Notes under the pieces: generated by a model | Databases searched by the model: none | What the model was told of the DNA's origin: nothing | What the model saw: the letters and a program-made list of their open reading frames with translations, nothing else | NCBI RefSeq assembly: GCF_001942405.1 | Contig: NZ_MKKA01000011.1 | Location: forward strand, 124,001 to 188,000 | Direction of reading: 5' to 3' | Source: Ornithinimicrobium sp. CNJ-824 | Lineage (GTDB): Bacteria; Actinomycetota; Actinomycetes; Actinomycetales; Dermatophilaceae | Length of the DNA: 64,000 nucleotides | In this document: piece by piece, positions 13,487 to 22,436 of the stretch | How positions within the stretch are numbered: position 1 is the first letter of the stretch | How the letters are laid out: every line of letters begins with the position of its first letter | Position numbers and translations under genes: made by a program

Positions 13487-14532
13487 CCCGCGGCGATCCC
13501 GGCCAGGCGGGCGGCAGCCTGCACGGTCGCGGCCGTGGTGGCCCGCGCCTCCTCGGGCGTCGAGCCGGCCAGGCCGCAGGAGGGGGTCACCGTCAGGCCG
13601 GCCAGGTCGGCGACGGGCAGCCCGAGCTCGCGCCAGCCCACCAGCAGCCGGTCCACGTGCTCGGCGGCCGTCGGGGTCCCGGGGCCGTCCGAGGGCAGCG
13701 CCCCGGCCCACAGGCCGACCCCGGCGTCGAGGAGGGTGGCCACGGCGTCCCAGCCGGGCCGCCGCAGGAGCGCGACGTCGAGGCTCACCGCGTCCACGCC
13801 GGCACGCCGCAGGAGGTCCAGGGGCAGGTCCGGTGCGCACGAGTGGACGGCGACCTCCACGGCCCCGGCGGTCCGGGCGGCCTCCACGACGTCGCGCAGC
13901 GCCCCCGCGAGCTCCCCGAGCTCGGGGGTGCGCAGCACCGAGTAGCCGGACTCCGACCGCACGCACCCCAGCGACACGGCCGTCAGCGACGGTTCGTCGA
14001 GCTGCAGCACGACGTCCGCGCCCGGCACCAGGCGGCGCACGTGCGCCACGTGGCCGGCGACCCCCTCGGAAAGGGAGGCGACCAGGTCGCGGGAGGCGCC
14101 GGGGTCCGACAGCACCCGGTCGCCCAGCGGCAGCCACACCCCGGCGGCCAGGGTCCACGGTCCGGCCACCTGCACCTTGAGCGGGCCGGCCCAGCCGTCG
14201 AGGGCCTCGGCCAGCTCGTCGAGGTCCTGCCCCCACAGCGCCCCCGCCCGGTCGTGGTCGCGTCCCGGGCGGTCGACGAGGCGCCACCCCTGAGGCTGCA
14301 GGTCCACGGGCAGGTCGACGAGCAGGTGGGCGCCCCGGCCCAGCAGGTCCGACCCCGGCCCCCGGGCCGGCAGCTCGGGCAGGTAGGGCATCCCGACGAC
14401 CCCCTCGGGGACCGACGCGGTCAGCGTCCCGAGGACCACGCGCAGGGCCTCGCGCACGTCCGTGCCGGGCCACGAGCCGATCCCGGTGGCGCGCACCCCG
14501 TCCGCGGGCGGCATACCCGCGCCGGTGCTCAT
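13483..14532 (-). CDS. MetE C-terminal-like protein (core methionine-synthase fold)
   Basis: 349-aa TIM-barrel protein of the cobalamin-independent methionine synthase/uroporphyrinogen decarboxylase clan, about half the length of MetE. It opens [16 protein letters not shown], as in the actinobacterial short MetE-like group, and keeps zinc-ligand positions: His-x-Cys in [11 protein letters not shown] and a late Cys in [11 protein letters not shown]. The N-terminal folate half of MetE is missing. A methyl- or thiol-transfer role is inferred only from the fold. It is locked between mnmA and the EamA gene by ATGA overlaps at both ends, which links it to sulfur-related tRNA modification genes. Confidence 0.82.
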
Positions 14533-15644
14533 GCGGCCCTGCCCGAGGCGGCGATCGTGCCGGACCCGACCACGCGGGTGCCGTCGTAGAGGACGACCGA
14601 CTGGCCCGGCGCCACGCCCCTCGTCCGCCCGTCCAGGTGGACGACGAGCCGCTCCGGTATGCCGTCGGCCCGCTCCACCCGCGCCGTCGCCGGGTGCTCC
14701 TCCCCGTGGGCGCGCAGCTGGGCGCCCACGCGTACCTCGCCGGTCGGGGCGGGTCCGCACCAGCGCACGTGGTCGGCGGTGACCAGGTCGACCCCCAGCA
14801 GCTCCTCGGGGCCGACGACGACCGTGTTGGACCGGGTGTCGGTCGAGACCACGTACCTCTTGGAGCCGTCCGCGGGCGGCACCTTCAGCCCGAGACCGCG
14901 CCGCTGGCCCACGGTGTAGCCGTGCGCCCCCCGGTGCTCCCCCAGCACGGTGCCGTGCTCGTCGACGACCGGTCCGGGCCGCTCCCCCAGCCGCTGGGCG
15001 AGCCAGCCGCGGGTGTCCCCGTCGGCGATGAAGCAGATGTCGTGGCTGTCCGGCTTCTTCGCGACCGAGAAGCCGCGGGCGGCGGCCTCCGCGCGGATGT
15101 CGGCCTTGACCGTGTCGCCGAGGGGGAAGAAGCTGCGGGCCAGCTGGTCGGCGTCGAGCACGCCGAGGACGTAGGACTGGTCCTTGGCCGGGTCCACCGC
15201 ACGGTGCAGCTCGCGGCGGACCCCCTGCGGCGCAGCCGGATCGGGCACCTCGACCACCTGGGCGTAGTGACCCGTGGCGACCGCGTCGAAGCCGAGGGCC
15301 AGGGCCTTGTCGAGCAGGGCGGCGAACTTGATCTTCTCGTTGCAGCGCAGGCACGGGTTGGGGGTGCGGCCGGCGGCGTACTCGGCGACGAAGTCCTCGA
15401 CGACGTCCTCGCGGAAGCGGTCGGCCATGTCCCACACGTAGAACGGGATGCCGAGCCGGTCGGCCACCCGGCGGGCGTCCCCGGCGTCCTCGAGGGTGCA
15501 GCACCCGCGGGCGCTCTCCCGCAGCGTCGAGGCGGACTGGGCCAGGGCCAGGTGGACCCCCACCACCTCGTGCCCGGCGTCGATCATCCGGGCGGCGGCG
15601 ACGGCGGAGTCGACCCCGCCGCTCATCGCGGCGACGACCCTCAT
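14529..15644 (-). CDS. mnmA: tRNA-specific 2-thiouridylase
   Basis: 371-aa ATP pyrophosphatase that installs sulfur at U34 of tRNA Glu/Gln/Lys. PP-loop [15 protein letters not shown] at the N-terminus; first catalytic cysteine in [15 protein letters not shown]; second in [12 protein letters not shown]-terminal beta-barrel ending [19 protein letters not shown]. The ATG at 15644 overlaps the stop of the cysteine desulfurase gene, placing the sulfur donor enzyme directly upstream in the same unit, as expected for persulfide relay to MnmA. Confidence 0.96.
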   Translation of the reverse strand: MRVVAAMSGGVDSAVAAARMIDAGHEVVGVHLALAQSASTLRESARGCCTLEDAGDARRVADRLGIPFYVWDMADRFREDVVEDFVAEYAAGRTPNPCLRCNEKIKFAALLDKALALGFDAVATGHYAQVVEVPDPAAPQGVRRELHRAVDPAKDQSYVLGVLDADQLARSFFPLGDTVKADIRAEAAARGFSVAKKPDSHDICFIADGDTRGWLAQRLGERPGPVVDEHGTVLGEHRGAHGYTVGQRRGLGLKVPPADGSKRYVVSTDTRSNTVVVGPEELLGVDLVTADHVRWCGPAPTGEVRVGAQLRAHGEEHPATARVERADGIPERLVVHLDGRTRGVAPGQSVVLYDGTRVVGSGTIAASGRAA

Positions 15645-16852
15645 GCCCGGCTCCTGGAGGCGGCGTGCGCCCGCCGGGCTCGCTCGAGGGCGGGCGGGAG
15701 CGCGGCGAGGACCGCGTCGACGTCGGCCTGCTCGGAGCCGTGGCCGAGGGTGAACCGCAGCGCGCCCCGGGCCTCGCGCTCGGGCACGCCCATGGCCAGC
15801 AGCACGTGGCTGGGCCGCGGGACCCCGGCCTGGCAGGCCGACCCGGTCGAGCAGGCGATCCCGGCGGCGTCGAGCAGGTAGAGCAGGGAGTCCCCCTCGG
15901 CGTCGGCGACGCGCAGGTGCACGTTGCCGGGCAGCCGGTCGGTCACGTCGCCGGGCGTCCAGGTGCCGCTGACGCTGATGCCGTCGTCCAGCGCCAGCGC
16001 GCCCTCGATCAGCCGGTCGCGCAGCGCGGCGAGATGCCGGGCGTGGCTGGCCTGCTCCGCGGCGGCGTGGGCGACGGCCTCGGCCAGCCCGGCGATCCCG
16101 GGGGTGTCCAGGGTGCCGGAGCGCAGCTTGCGCTCCTGCCCGCCGCCGTGCGTGAGCGGCACCGGCGACTGGTCCCGGCCGGCGACGAGCGCGCCGACGC
16201 CCAGCGGGCCGCCGATCTTGTGGCCGGTGATGACGCCCAGGTCGACGACCGAGAGGTCCAGGGGGACCTGGCCCAGCGCCTGCACCGCGTCGCTGTGGAA
16301 CGGGATGCCGTGCTCACGCGCCAGCTCGGCGAGCTCGCGGACGGGCTGCACGGTGCCGACCTCGTTGTTGGCCCACATCACGCTGACGAGCGCCACCGTC
16401 CCGGGGCCGCCGTCCGCGTCCAGCGCGTCCCGGAGGGCCTGCGGGTGGACCCGACCCTGGCCGTCCGGCTCGACCCAGGTGACCCGGGCCCCCGCGGCGC
16501 GGACGAGGTGCTCGACCGGGTCGAGGACGGCGTGGTGCTCGACGCCGCTGACGACCAGCCGGTCGCGACGGGGGTCGGTGGTGCGCCGGGCCGCGAAGGT
16601 CCCCTTGACGGCGATGTTGTCCGACTCGGTGCCGCCGGAGGTGAAGAGCACCTCCGAGGGCCGCACGCCCAACGCCTCGGCGATCCGCTCCCGCGACTCC
16701 TCGACGACGCGGCGGGCCGCCCGGCCCGGCGTGTGCAGCGAGCTGGCGTTGCCGACCTGCCGCATGGTGCGGGTGACGACGTCGACGACCTCGTCCAGCA
16801 CCGGCGTGGTCGCGGCGTGGTCGAGGTAGACGAGACGGTCGGGAAGGGGCAC
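15641..16852 (-). CDS. Cysteine desulfurase (IscS/NifS family)
   Basis: 403-aa PLP enzyme releasing sulfur from cysteine as an enzyme persulfide. N-terminus [33 protein letters not shown]-lysine in [17 protein letters not shown]; active-site cysteine loop [16 protein letters not shown] start at 16852. It heads the unit ending at the mycoredoxin, and is separated from etfA upstream by a strong stem-loop. Feeding MnmA is the likely job; iron-sulfur assembly is also possible since no isc/suf genes are in view. Confidence 0.95.
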   Translation of the reverse strand: MPLPDRLVYLDHAATTPVLDEVVDVVTRTMRQVGNASSLHTPGRAARRVVEESRERIAEALGVRPSEVLFTSGGTESDNIAVKGTFAARRTTDPRRDRLVVSGVEHHAVLDPVEHLVRAAGARVTWVEPDGQGRVHPQALRDALDADGGPGTVALVSVMWANNEVGTVQPVRELAELAREHGIPFHSDAVQALGQVPLDLSVVDLGVITGHKIGGPLGVGALVAGRDQSPVPLTHGGGQERKLRSGTLDTPGIAGLAEAVAHAAAEQASHARHLAALRDRLIEGALALDDGISVSGTWTPGDVTDRLPGNVHLRVADAEGDSLLYLLDAAGIACSTGSACQAGVPRPSHVLLAMGVPEREARGALRFTLGHGSEQADVDAVLAALPPALERARRAHAASRSRA

Positions 16853-16898
16853 CGCAGAAGTCTACGTCCGTCACCCTGCGCCGACGGCCGGACGAGGC

Positions 16899-16934
16899 AA
16901 AGCCCCCGGCCGCGGGGTCGCGGTCGGGGCCTTG
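16899..16934. terminator. Stem-loop between etfA and the cysteine desulfurase gene
   Basis: An imperfect inverted repeat with arms of about 15 nt (two mismatches) around the tetraloop GGGT lies 12 nt after the proposed etfA stop. There is no U-tract, which is usual for actinobacterial terminators. It would end the etfBA transcript. Confidence 0.65.
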
Positions 16935-16945
16935 CGGGGGGGTGC

Positions 16946-17903
16946 TCAGCTTGCGGGTCTGGACCTCCTGGGTGGCCTGGGGCAGGACCGTGAACAGGTC
17001 ACCGACGACGCCGTAGTCGACCAGCTCGAAGATCGGGGCCTCGGGGTCCTTGTTGACCGCCACGATCGTCTTGGACGTCTGCATGCCCGCCCGGTGCTGG
17101 ATCGCCCCGGAGATGCCCGCGGCCACGTACAGCTGCGGCGAGACCGACACCCCGGTCTGCCCGACCTGGGAGGCGTGCGGGTACCACCCCGCGTCGACCG
17201 CCGCCCGCGAGGCGCCCACGGCCGCGCCCAGGGAGTCGGCGAACTCCTCCACCGGGCCGAAGTCGCCGCCCGTGCCACGCCCGCCGGAGACCACGATCGC
17301 GGCCTCGGTCAGCGACGGCCGGCCCGAGGCCGCCTTCTGCGCGCGCTCGGTGATCCGCACCGCGGTGGCCGCCTCCGACAACGACACCGAGACCTCCTCC
17401 ACGACCGGGGAGGCCGGAGCCTCCTGCGCCGGGACCGAGTTCGGCTTCAGCGTGACCACCGGCGTGCCGGAGGTGACCGTCGAGGTCACCGACCAGGACC
17501 CGGCGAACACCGACTGGGTGGTCAGCACGCCACCACCCTCACCGGGCTGGACGTCGACCGCGTCGGTGATGACCCCCGAGGAGGTCTTGATCGCCAACCG
17601 GGCCGCGATCTCCTTGCCGTCGTTGGACGAGGGCAGGATCACCGCCGCCGGCGACACCTTCCCCACCAGGTCGGCCAGCAGCTCGGCCACCGGCGCCACC
17701 AGGTGCTCGGTCAGCGCCGGGTCGCCCGCGGCATACACCTTGGTCGCGCCGAACCGGCCCAGCGTCTCCGCCGCCGCCTGCGCATCACCCCCGACCATCA
17801 CCGCGGCCGGCTCACCCAGCCGGGCCGCGGCCGTCAACGCCTCGGCGGTGGACTTGCGGACCTGCCCGTCGACGTGGTCGACCAGGACGAGAACTTCAGC
17901 CAT
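16946..17903 (-). CDS. etfA: Electron transfer flavoprotein alpha subunit (3' end frameshifted)
   Basis: About 319 aa. EtfA carries the FAD and passes electrons from acyl-CoA dehydrogenases to the respiratory chain. N-terminal domain MAEVLVLVDHVDGQVRKS; FAD domain with VVSGGRGTGGDFGPVEEFADSLGAAVGASRAAVD, VGQTGVSVSPQLYVAAGISGAIQH and KTIVAVNKDPEAPIF. In the given bases the frame does not stop where it should, after GDLFTVLPQATQEVQTRK, but runs on through the stem-loop into the neighbouring gene as a 529-aa ORF. Restoring two bases (AAGGCCTGA read as AAGCTGA) near 16949-16953 puts the TGA at 16946 and gives a normal length. I take the longer ORF as an artefact. Confidence 0.92.
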
Positions 17904-17939
17904 CAGATGTGCTCCTTCATCAATCTCGGGTCGACCGGC

Positions 17940-18728
17940 TCAGACGAACTTGCGCGAGGCCAGGAAGTCGGCCAGGGCCACCCCGCCCTGACCCTCGTCG
18001 GTCACGACCTCGCCCGCCGAGCGCGGCGGACGCTCGGTCGCCTCCACGACCCTCGTCCAGGCCGCGTCCAGCCCCACCTGCGCGGCGTCCACGCCCAAGT
18101 CGGCCAGCGACCAGGTGTCCACCGGCTTCTTCTTCGCCGCCATGATCCCCTTGAACGAGGGGTAGCGCGGCTCGTTGATCTGGTCGGTCACGCTCACCAC
18201 CGCCGGCAGCGAGGCCTCCACCGTCATCGAGGCGGTCTCGTCGTCCCGACGGATCCGCACGGTCGACCCCTCCACCGTCAGCTCCGAGGCGAACGTCACC
18301 TGCGGCAGACCCAGCCGCTCGGCCAGCATCGCCGGCACCACCGACATCACCCCGTCCGTGGACGCCAGCCCGGTCAGCACCAGGTCCACCGGCGACTCCT
18401 GCCCCAGCCTGCGCACCGCCTCGGCCAGCACGAGCGACGTCGCCACCGAGTCCGACCCGGCCAACGCCTCGTCCAGCACGTGCACACCCCGGTGCGCACC
18501 CATCTGCAGGCTCTTCTTCACCGCCGCCACGGCGTCGTCCGGGCCCATGGTCAGCACCGTGACCTCGCCCTCGCCCGCCTCGACGATCTTCAGCGCCTCC
18601 TCCACCGCATACTCGTCCAGCTCCGAGAGCAGCCCGTCCACCGACTCCCGGTCGGTCGTGCGGTCCTCCTCGAAGCCCCGGTCGCCCTGGGCGTCCGGCA
18701 CATACTTCACACAGACGACGATGTTCAC
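17940..18728 (-). CDS. etfB: Electron transfer flavoprotein beta subunit
   Basis: 262-aa partner of EtfA, binding AMP. It begins VNIVVCVKYVPDAQGDR and has the family signature region VLTGLASTDGVMSVVPAMLAERLGLP, followed by SVTDQINEPRYPSFKGIMAAKKKPVD, the conserved ETF-beta motif. GTG start at 18728, 36 nt upstream of etfA. An upstream gap of about 97 nt to the enoyl-CoA hydratase gene could hold the promoter. Confidence 0.96.
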   Translation of the reverse strand: MNIVVCVKYVPDAQGDRGFEEDRTTDRESVDGLLSELDEYAVEEALKIVEAGEGEVTVLTMGPDDAVAAVKKSLQMGAHRGVHVLDEALAGSDSVATSLVLAEAVRRLGQESPVDLVLTGLASTDGVMSVVPAMLAERLGLPQVTFASELTVEGSTVRIRRDDETASMTVEASLPAVVSVTDQINEPRYPSFKGIMAAKKKPVDTWSLADLGVDAAQVGLDAAWTRVVEATERPPRSAGEVVTDEGQGGVALADFLASRKFV

Positions 18729-18825
18729 GTCTCACGTCCTCGTTGGTCGGGGGCAGTCGGGCCCATCTTGTCATCTCGTCCCGGGCCCGACGCCAGGTGG
18801 CTTACTCATGGGTAACACAGGCGCG

Positions 18826-19626
18826 TCAGCGGCCCTCGAAGCTCGCCTTCCCAGGGCCCTCCTTGACGAAGGAGGTCATCCCGATCTCGCGGTCCTTGGT
18901 GGCGAACACCCCGGCGAACTGCATCGCCTCGATGGCCAGGCCGGTCTCCAGGTCGTTGTCCAGTCCGCGGTCGATGGCCTCCTTGGCGGCCCGCAGCGCG
19001 AACGCGGGGCCGTGCACGTAACGCTGGACCATCTCCAGGGCCCGCGCGTAGGCCTGGCCGGAGGGGACGACCTCGTCGACCATGCCCATCTCCCTGGCCT
19101 CGGCGGCGTCGATCTGCCGGCCGGTGAAGACGAGGTCCTTGGCGCGGGAGGGGCCCACGAGCCGGGCCAGCCGCTGGGTGCCGCCGGCCCCCGGGATCAC
19201 GCCGAGCAGGATCTCGGGCTGGCCGAGCTTGGCGTCCTCGGCGGCGACCCGGAAGTCGGCGCACAGGGCCAGCTCGTTGCCGGCTCCCAGGGCGTAGCCC
19301 TCGATGGCGGCCACGACCGGCTTGGGGATGCGCGCCACCGCGCTGAAGCACTCCTGGATGTCGGCGGCCCGCTGCACCATGTCGGTGTAGCTCATCCGCT
19401 GCATCTCCTTGATGTCGGCCCCGGCGGCGAAGACCTTCTCCCCGCCGTAGAGGACGACCGCGGCCACCTCGTCGTCGGCGGACACGAGGCGGGCCGCCTC
19501 CCCGAGCGCGTCCTGCACCTCGATCGAGAGCGGGTTCATCTTCGGCCGGTCGATCCGGATCGTGGCGACGCTGGCCTCGATCTCGATCCGCACGAACTCG
19601 CTGGCCGTGGGGACGGTCCTGCTCAC
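18826..19626 (-). CDS. Enoyl-CoA hydratase/isomerase family protein
   Basis: 266-aa crotonase-fold enzyme, probably hydrating trans-2-enoyl-CoA in beta-oxidation. Oxyanion-hole blocks VFAAGADIKEMQ and AIEGYALGAGNELALCADFRVA are present, and the active-site glutamate region GQPEILLGVIPGAGGTQRL is intact, so it is likely an active hydratase. The start is GTG 19626 (VSRTVPTASEF), which forms a GTGA overlap with the YbjN-like gene. Located just upstream of etfBA on the same strand. Confidence 0.93.
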   Translation of the reverse strand: MSRTVPTASEFVRIEIEASVATIRIDRPKMNPLSIEVQDALGEAARLVSADDEVAAVVLYGGEKVFAAGADIKEMQRMSYTDMVQRAADIQECFSAVARIPKPVVAAIEGYALGAGNELALCADFRVAAEDAKLGQPEILLGVIPGAGGTQRLARLVGPSRAKDLVFTGRQIDAAEAREMGMVDEVVPSGQAYARALEMVQRYVHGPAFALRAAKEAIDRGLDNDLETGLAIEAMQFAGVFATKDREIGMTSFVKEGPGKASFEGR

Positions 19627-20210
19627 GCGTCGCCCTCCCGGCCGTCCGACCCGTCGGCGGGGGCGTCCTGCTGGGCCGAGGCGCCCCGCGTGCCGATCGA
19701 CAGCCACGGGCCGACCTCGGTCCCCTCGGGGGCTCCCTCGGGCAGCTGCGGGTCGAGCCCCTGCTCGGCCCGCGACTTGGCCAGCACGTTGCGGTGCCAC
19801 AGCGACAACGCCTGCAGGATCAGGCCGACGCCGATCTGCAGCTTGGCCTTGGGCTGCTCCTGGCGGGCGACGATCTGCTCGACCGCGAGCACGAGGTGGC
19901 CGGCGGCGATCCCGGCCTTGACGAGGTTCACCCCGAGGGTGATGTCGTTGCAGCCGTCCAGCCGCACGCGCATGTCCTCGGGGACCGAGTCGGCGATCTG
20001 CCACTGGCCAAAGACGCGCATGATGTCGAACTGCTCGCCCTGGACGACCTTGACGAAGAGCTTCTGGTCGCGGGCCTCGAAGGCCACGTCCCCCTCCTTG
20101 TCCAGGTCGGGGTTCATCTGCAGGTCCTGCAGGGCGTCGAGGACCCGGCCGCTGAGGGGGCGGTCCTGCGGCGGCGGGGGAAAGTTGGGCAGCGAGGTGG
20201 GATCCGTCAT
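19623..20210 (-). CDS. YbjN-domain-like hypothetical protein
   Basis: 195-aa cytoplasmic protein, no signal or membrane helix. The middle part (DGDVAFEARDQKLFVKVVQGEQFDIMRVFGQW and then DITLGVNLVKAGIAAGHLVLAVEQIVA) has the alpha/beta pattern of the YbjN/type-III-chaperone-like superfamily common in actinobacteria; the first 25 residues are Pro-rich and the last 40 are acidic and low in complexity. Function unknown. It shares a divergent promoter region (20211-20294) with glgX and overlaps the enoyl-CoA hydratase start. Confidence 0.6.
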   Translation of the reverse strand: MTDPTSLPNFPPPPQDRPLSGRVLDALQDLQMNPDLDKEGDVAFEARDQKLFVKVVQGEQFDIMRVFGQWQIADSVPEDMRVRLDGCNDITLGVNLVKAGIAAGHLVLAVEQIVARQEQPKAKLQIGVGLILQALSLWHRNVLAKSRAEQGLDPQLPEGAPEGTEVGPWLSIGTRGASAQQDAPADGSDGREGDA

Positions 20211-20294
20211 GGCCCCAACGTACCTCCCGCCCGGTCGGCCCCCTGCGGTGTGGGTGCGCGGGCAGCGGGCCCGGCGGACCTACCCTTGGCCACC

Positions 20295-22427
20295 ATGGCC
20301 CCACCCCTCCGCCCCCGCCGCAGCACGGACACCCCGCCCCCTCCCGGGGTCACCAGGACGGCGGCCGGGACCGAGGTCGCCGTCGTCGCGGCCCACGCCA
20401 CCGCGGTCGAGCTGTGCCTCTTCGACGGGGCGCACGAGCGCCGCATACCCCTGCGGCACCGCGCCCACGGCACCTGGTGGGACGAGGTCCCCGAGCTGAC
20501 CCCCGGCACCCGCTACGGCTTCCGCGTCGAGGGCCCGTGGGACCCCGACGCCGGCCACCGGCACAACCCGGCCAAGCTCCTCCTGGACCCCTACGGGCAC
20601 GCCGTCGAGGGCTGGGTGCGCTGGGGGCCCGAGGTCTACGGGCACGTGGTCGACACCTCCGGCCACGCCTCCCCCGGGACCCGGGACCCCCGGGACTCGG
20701 CGCCGTTCGTCCCCCGCTCCGTCGTCCTCGACCACGACTTCGACTGGGGCGACGACGCCCTGCCGGCCGTGCCGTGGTCGGAGACGGTGGTCTACGAGGC
20801 GCACGTGCGCGGGCTGACGATGCGGCACCCGGAGGTGCCCGCCCACCTGCAGGGGACGTATGCCGCGCTGGGACACCCTGCGGTCGTGGAGCACCTGCTG
20901 TCGCTGGGGGTGACCACGCTCGAGCTGCTCCCCGTCCACGCCTACGTCTCCGAACCGACCCTGGTCCGGCAGGGGCGGCACAACTACTGGGGCTACAACA
21001 GCCTGGGGTTCTTCGCCCCGCACGCCGGCTACGCGGCCGCCAACGACCCGCAGGGCGTGGCGGACGAGCTGCGCACGGCCGTGCGGACCCTGCACGCCGC
21101 CGGGATCGAGGTCCTGCTCGACGTGGTCTACAACCACACCGCCGAGCAGGCCTCCGCCTCCGGACCGACGCTGTCCTGGCGCGGCCTGGACAACGCCGGC
21201 TACTACCGGCTGGACGGGCGTGGGCGCGACATCGACGTGACCGGCACCGGCAACACGATGAACGTGACCGAGCCCGCGGTCGTGCGGATGATCCTGGACT
21301 CCCTGCGGCACTGGGTCGAGCACTACCACGTCGACGGCTTCCGCTTCGACCTGGCGCCGGCGCTGGGGCGCGGCCGCGACGACGGCTACGACCGCGACCA
21401 CCCCTTCCTCGTGGCGCTGCGCGCCGACCCCGTCCTGTCCCGGGTCAAGCTCGTCGCCGAGCCGTGGGACGTCGGGGTCCACGGCTGGCGCACCGGTCAG
21501 TTCCCCCCGCCGTTCGCCGAGTGGAACGACCGCTACCGCGACACGGTCCGCAGCTTCTGGCTCGACGACGTCCGGCGGCGCCTGCACGGCGAGCCCGGGC
21601 ACGGCATCCGCGAGCTGGCCACGCGTCTGGCCGGGTCGGCCGACATGTTCGCCGCCGGCGACCGGGGCCCGGTCGCGTCGGTGAACCTCGTCGCCGCGCA
21701 CGACGGGTTCACCCTCGCCGACCTGACGGCCTACGACCAGAAGCACAACTACGCCAACGGCGAGGACAACCGGGACGGGCACGGCGACAACCGGTCGTGG
21801 AACCACGGGGTGGAGGGGTCGACCACGGACGCCACCGTGCTCGCCGCGCGCAACCGCTCGATCCGCAACCTGCTGGCCACCCTCGTCCTGAGCGCCGGCG
21901 TGCCCATGCTGGTGGCCGGCGACGAGATGGGCCGCACCCAGGAGGGCAACAACAACGCCTACAACCAGGACAACCAGATCTCCTGGGTCCGCTGGGACCT
22001 GCGCCCGTGGCAGCAGGAGCTCCTCGCCGACGCCCGCGACCTGCTCGCGCTGCGCCGCGAGCTGGCGCTCGTGCGCACGCCCCGCTTCCCCACCCACGAG
22101 CCCGTCCCGGGGCGGACCCGCCTGCGGTGGTTCACCGAGACCGGGCACGTCGTCGACGACGAGGGGTGGCTCGACCCGTGGCGACGCACCGTGGTGGCGG
22201 TGCTCGACACCCTCCACGCCGAGGACGGCGCGGAGCGGCAGGCCGTGGCGCTGGTCCTGCACGGCGGGCTCGACCGCGTCGACGTCGTGGCCCCCGTGGT
22301 GGAGGGGGTGCCAGGCTGGCGGCGGCGCTGGACCAGCGAGCCGGACCCGGCCGGCCCGGGGTCGGTAGACCCCGGGCAGGACCTGTCCGTCGGCGCCACC
22401 ACCGTCACGGTGCTCGTCGGCGCCTGA
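20295..22427 (+). CDS. glgX: Glycogen debranching protein GlgX
   Basis: 710-aa isoamylase-type GH13 enzyme cleaving alpha-1,6 branches of limit glycogen. N-terminal CBM48 (VELCLFDGAHERRIPL to RYGFRVEGPWDPDAGHRHNPAKLLLDPY), then the barrel with LLPVHAYV, LDVVYNHTAE, nucleophile Asp in VDGFRFDLAPAL, acid Glu in KLVAEPWDVG and third Asp in LVAAHDGFTLADLTAY. The ATG at 20295 gives the usual GlgX N-terminus; upstream codons belong to a chance frame. Convergent with glgP, 9 nt apart, so both breakdown enzymes end at the same spot. Confidence 0.95.
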   Translation: MAPPLRPRRSTDTPPPPGVTRTAAGTEVAVVAAHATAVELCLFDGAHERRIPLRHRAHGTWWDEVPELTPGTRYGFRVEGPWDPDAGHRHNPAKLLLDPYGHAVEGWVRWGPEVYGHVVDTSGHASPGTRDPRDSAPFVPRSVVLDHDFDWGDDALPAVPWSETVVYEAHVRGLTMRHPEVPAHLQGTYAALGHPAVVEHLLSLGVTTLELLPVHAYVSEPTLVRQGRHNYWGYNSLGFFAPHAGYAAANDPQGVADELRTAVRTLHAAGIEVLLDVVYNHTAEQASASGPTLSWRGLDNAGYYRLDGRGRDIDVTGTGNTMNVTEPAVVRMILDSLRHWVEHYHVDGFRFDLAPALGRGRDDGYDRDHPFLVALRADPVLSRVKLVAEPWDVGVHGWRTGQFPPPFAEWNDRYRDTVRSFWLDDVRRRLHGEPGHGIRELATRLAGSADMFAAGDRGPVASVNLVAAHDGFTLADLTAYDQKHNYANGEDNRDGHGDNRSWNHGVEGSTTDATVLAARNRSIRNLLATLVLSAGVPMLVAGDEMGRTQEGNNNAYNQDNQISWVRWDLRPWQQELLADARDLLALRRELALVRTPRFPTHEPVPGRTRLRWFTETGHVVDDEGWLDPWRRTVVAVLDTLHAEDGAERQAVALVLHGGLDRVDVVAPVVEGVPGWRRRWTSEPDPAGPGSVDPGQDLSVGATTVTVLVGA

Positions 22428-22436
22428 CCGGCCCGC

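Noticed and set aside
16314-17903. 529-aa EtfA fused to part of cysteine desulfurase
   Set aside because: The extra 210 residues are out of frame with the desulfurase and run through a stem-loop; two lost bases at the etfA stop explain it.
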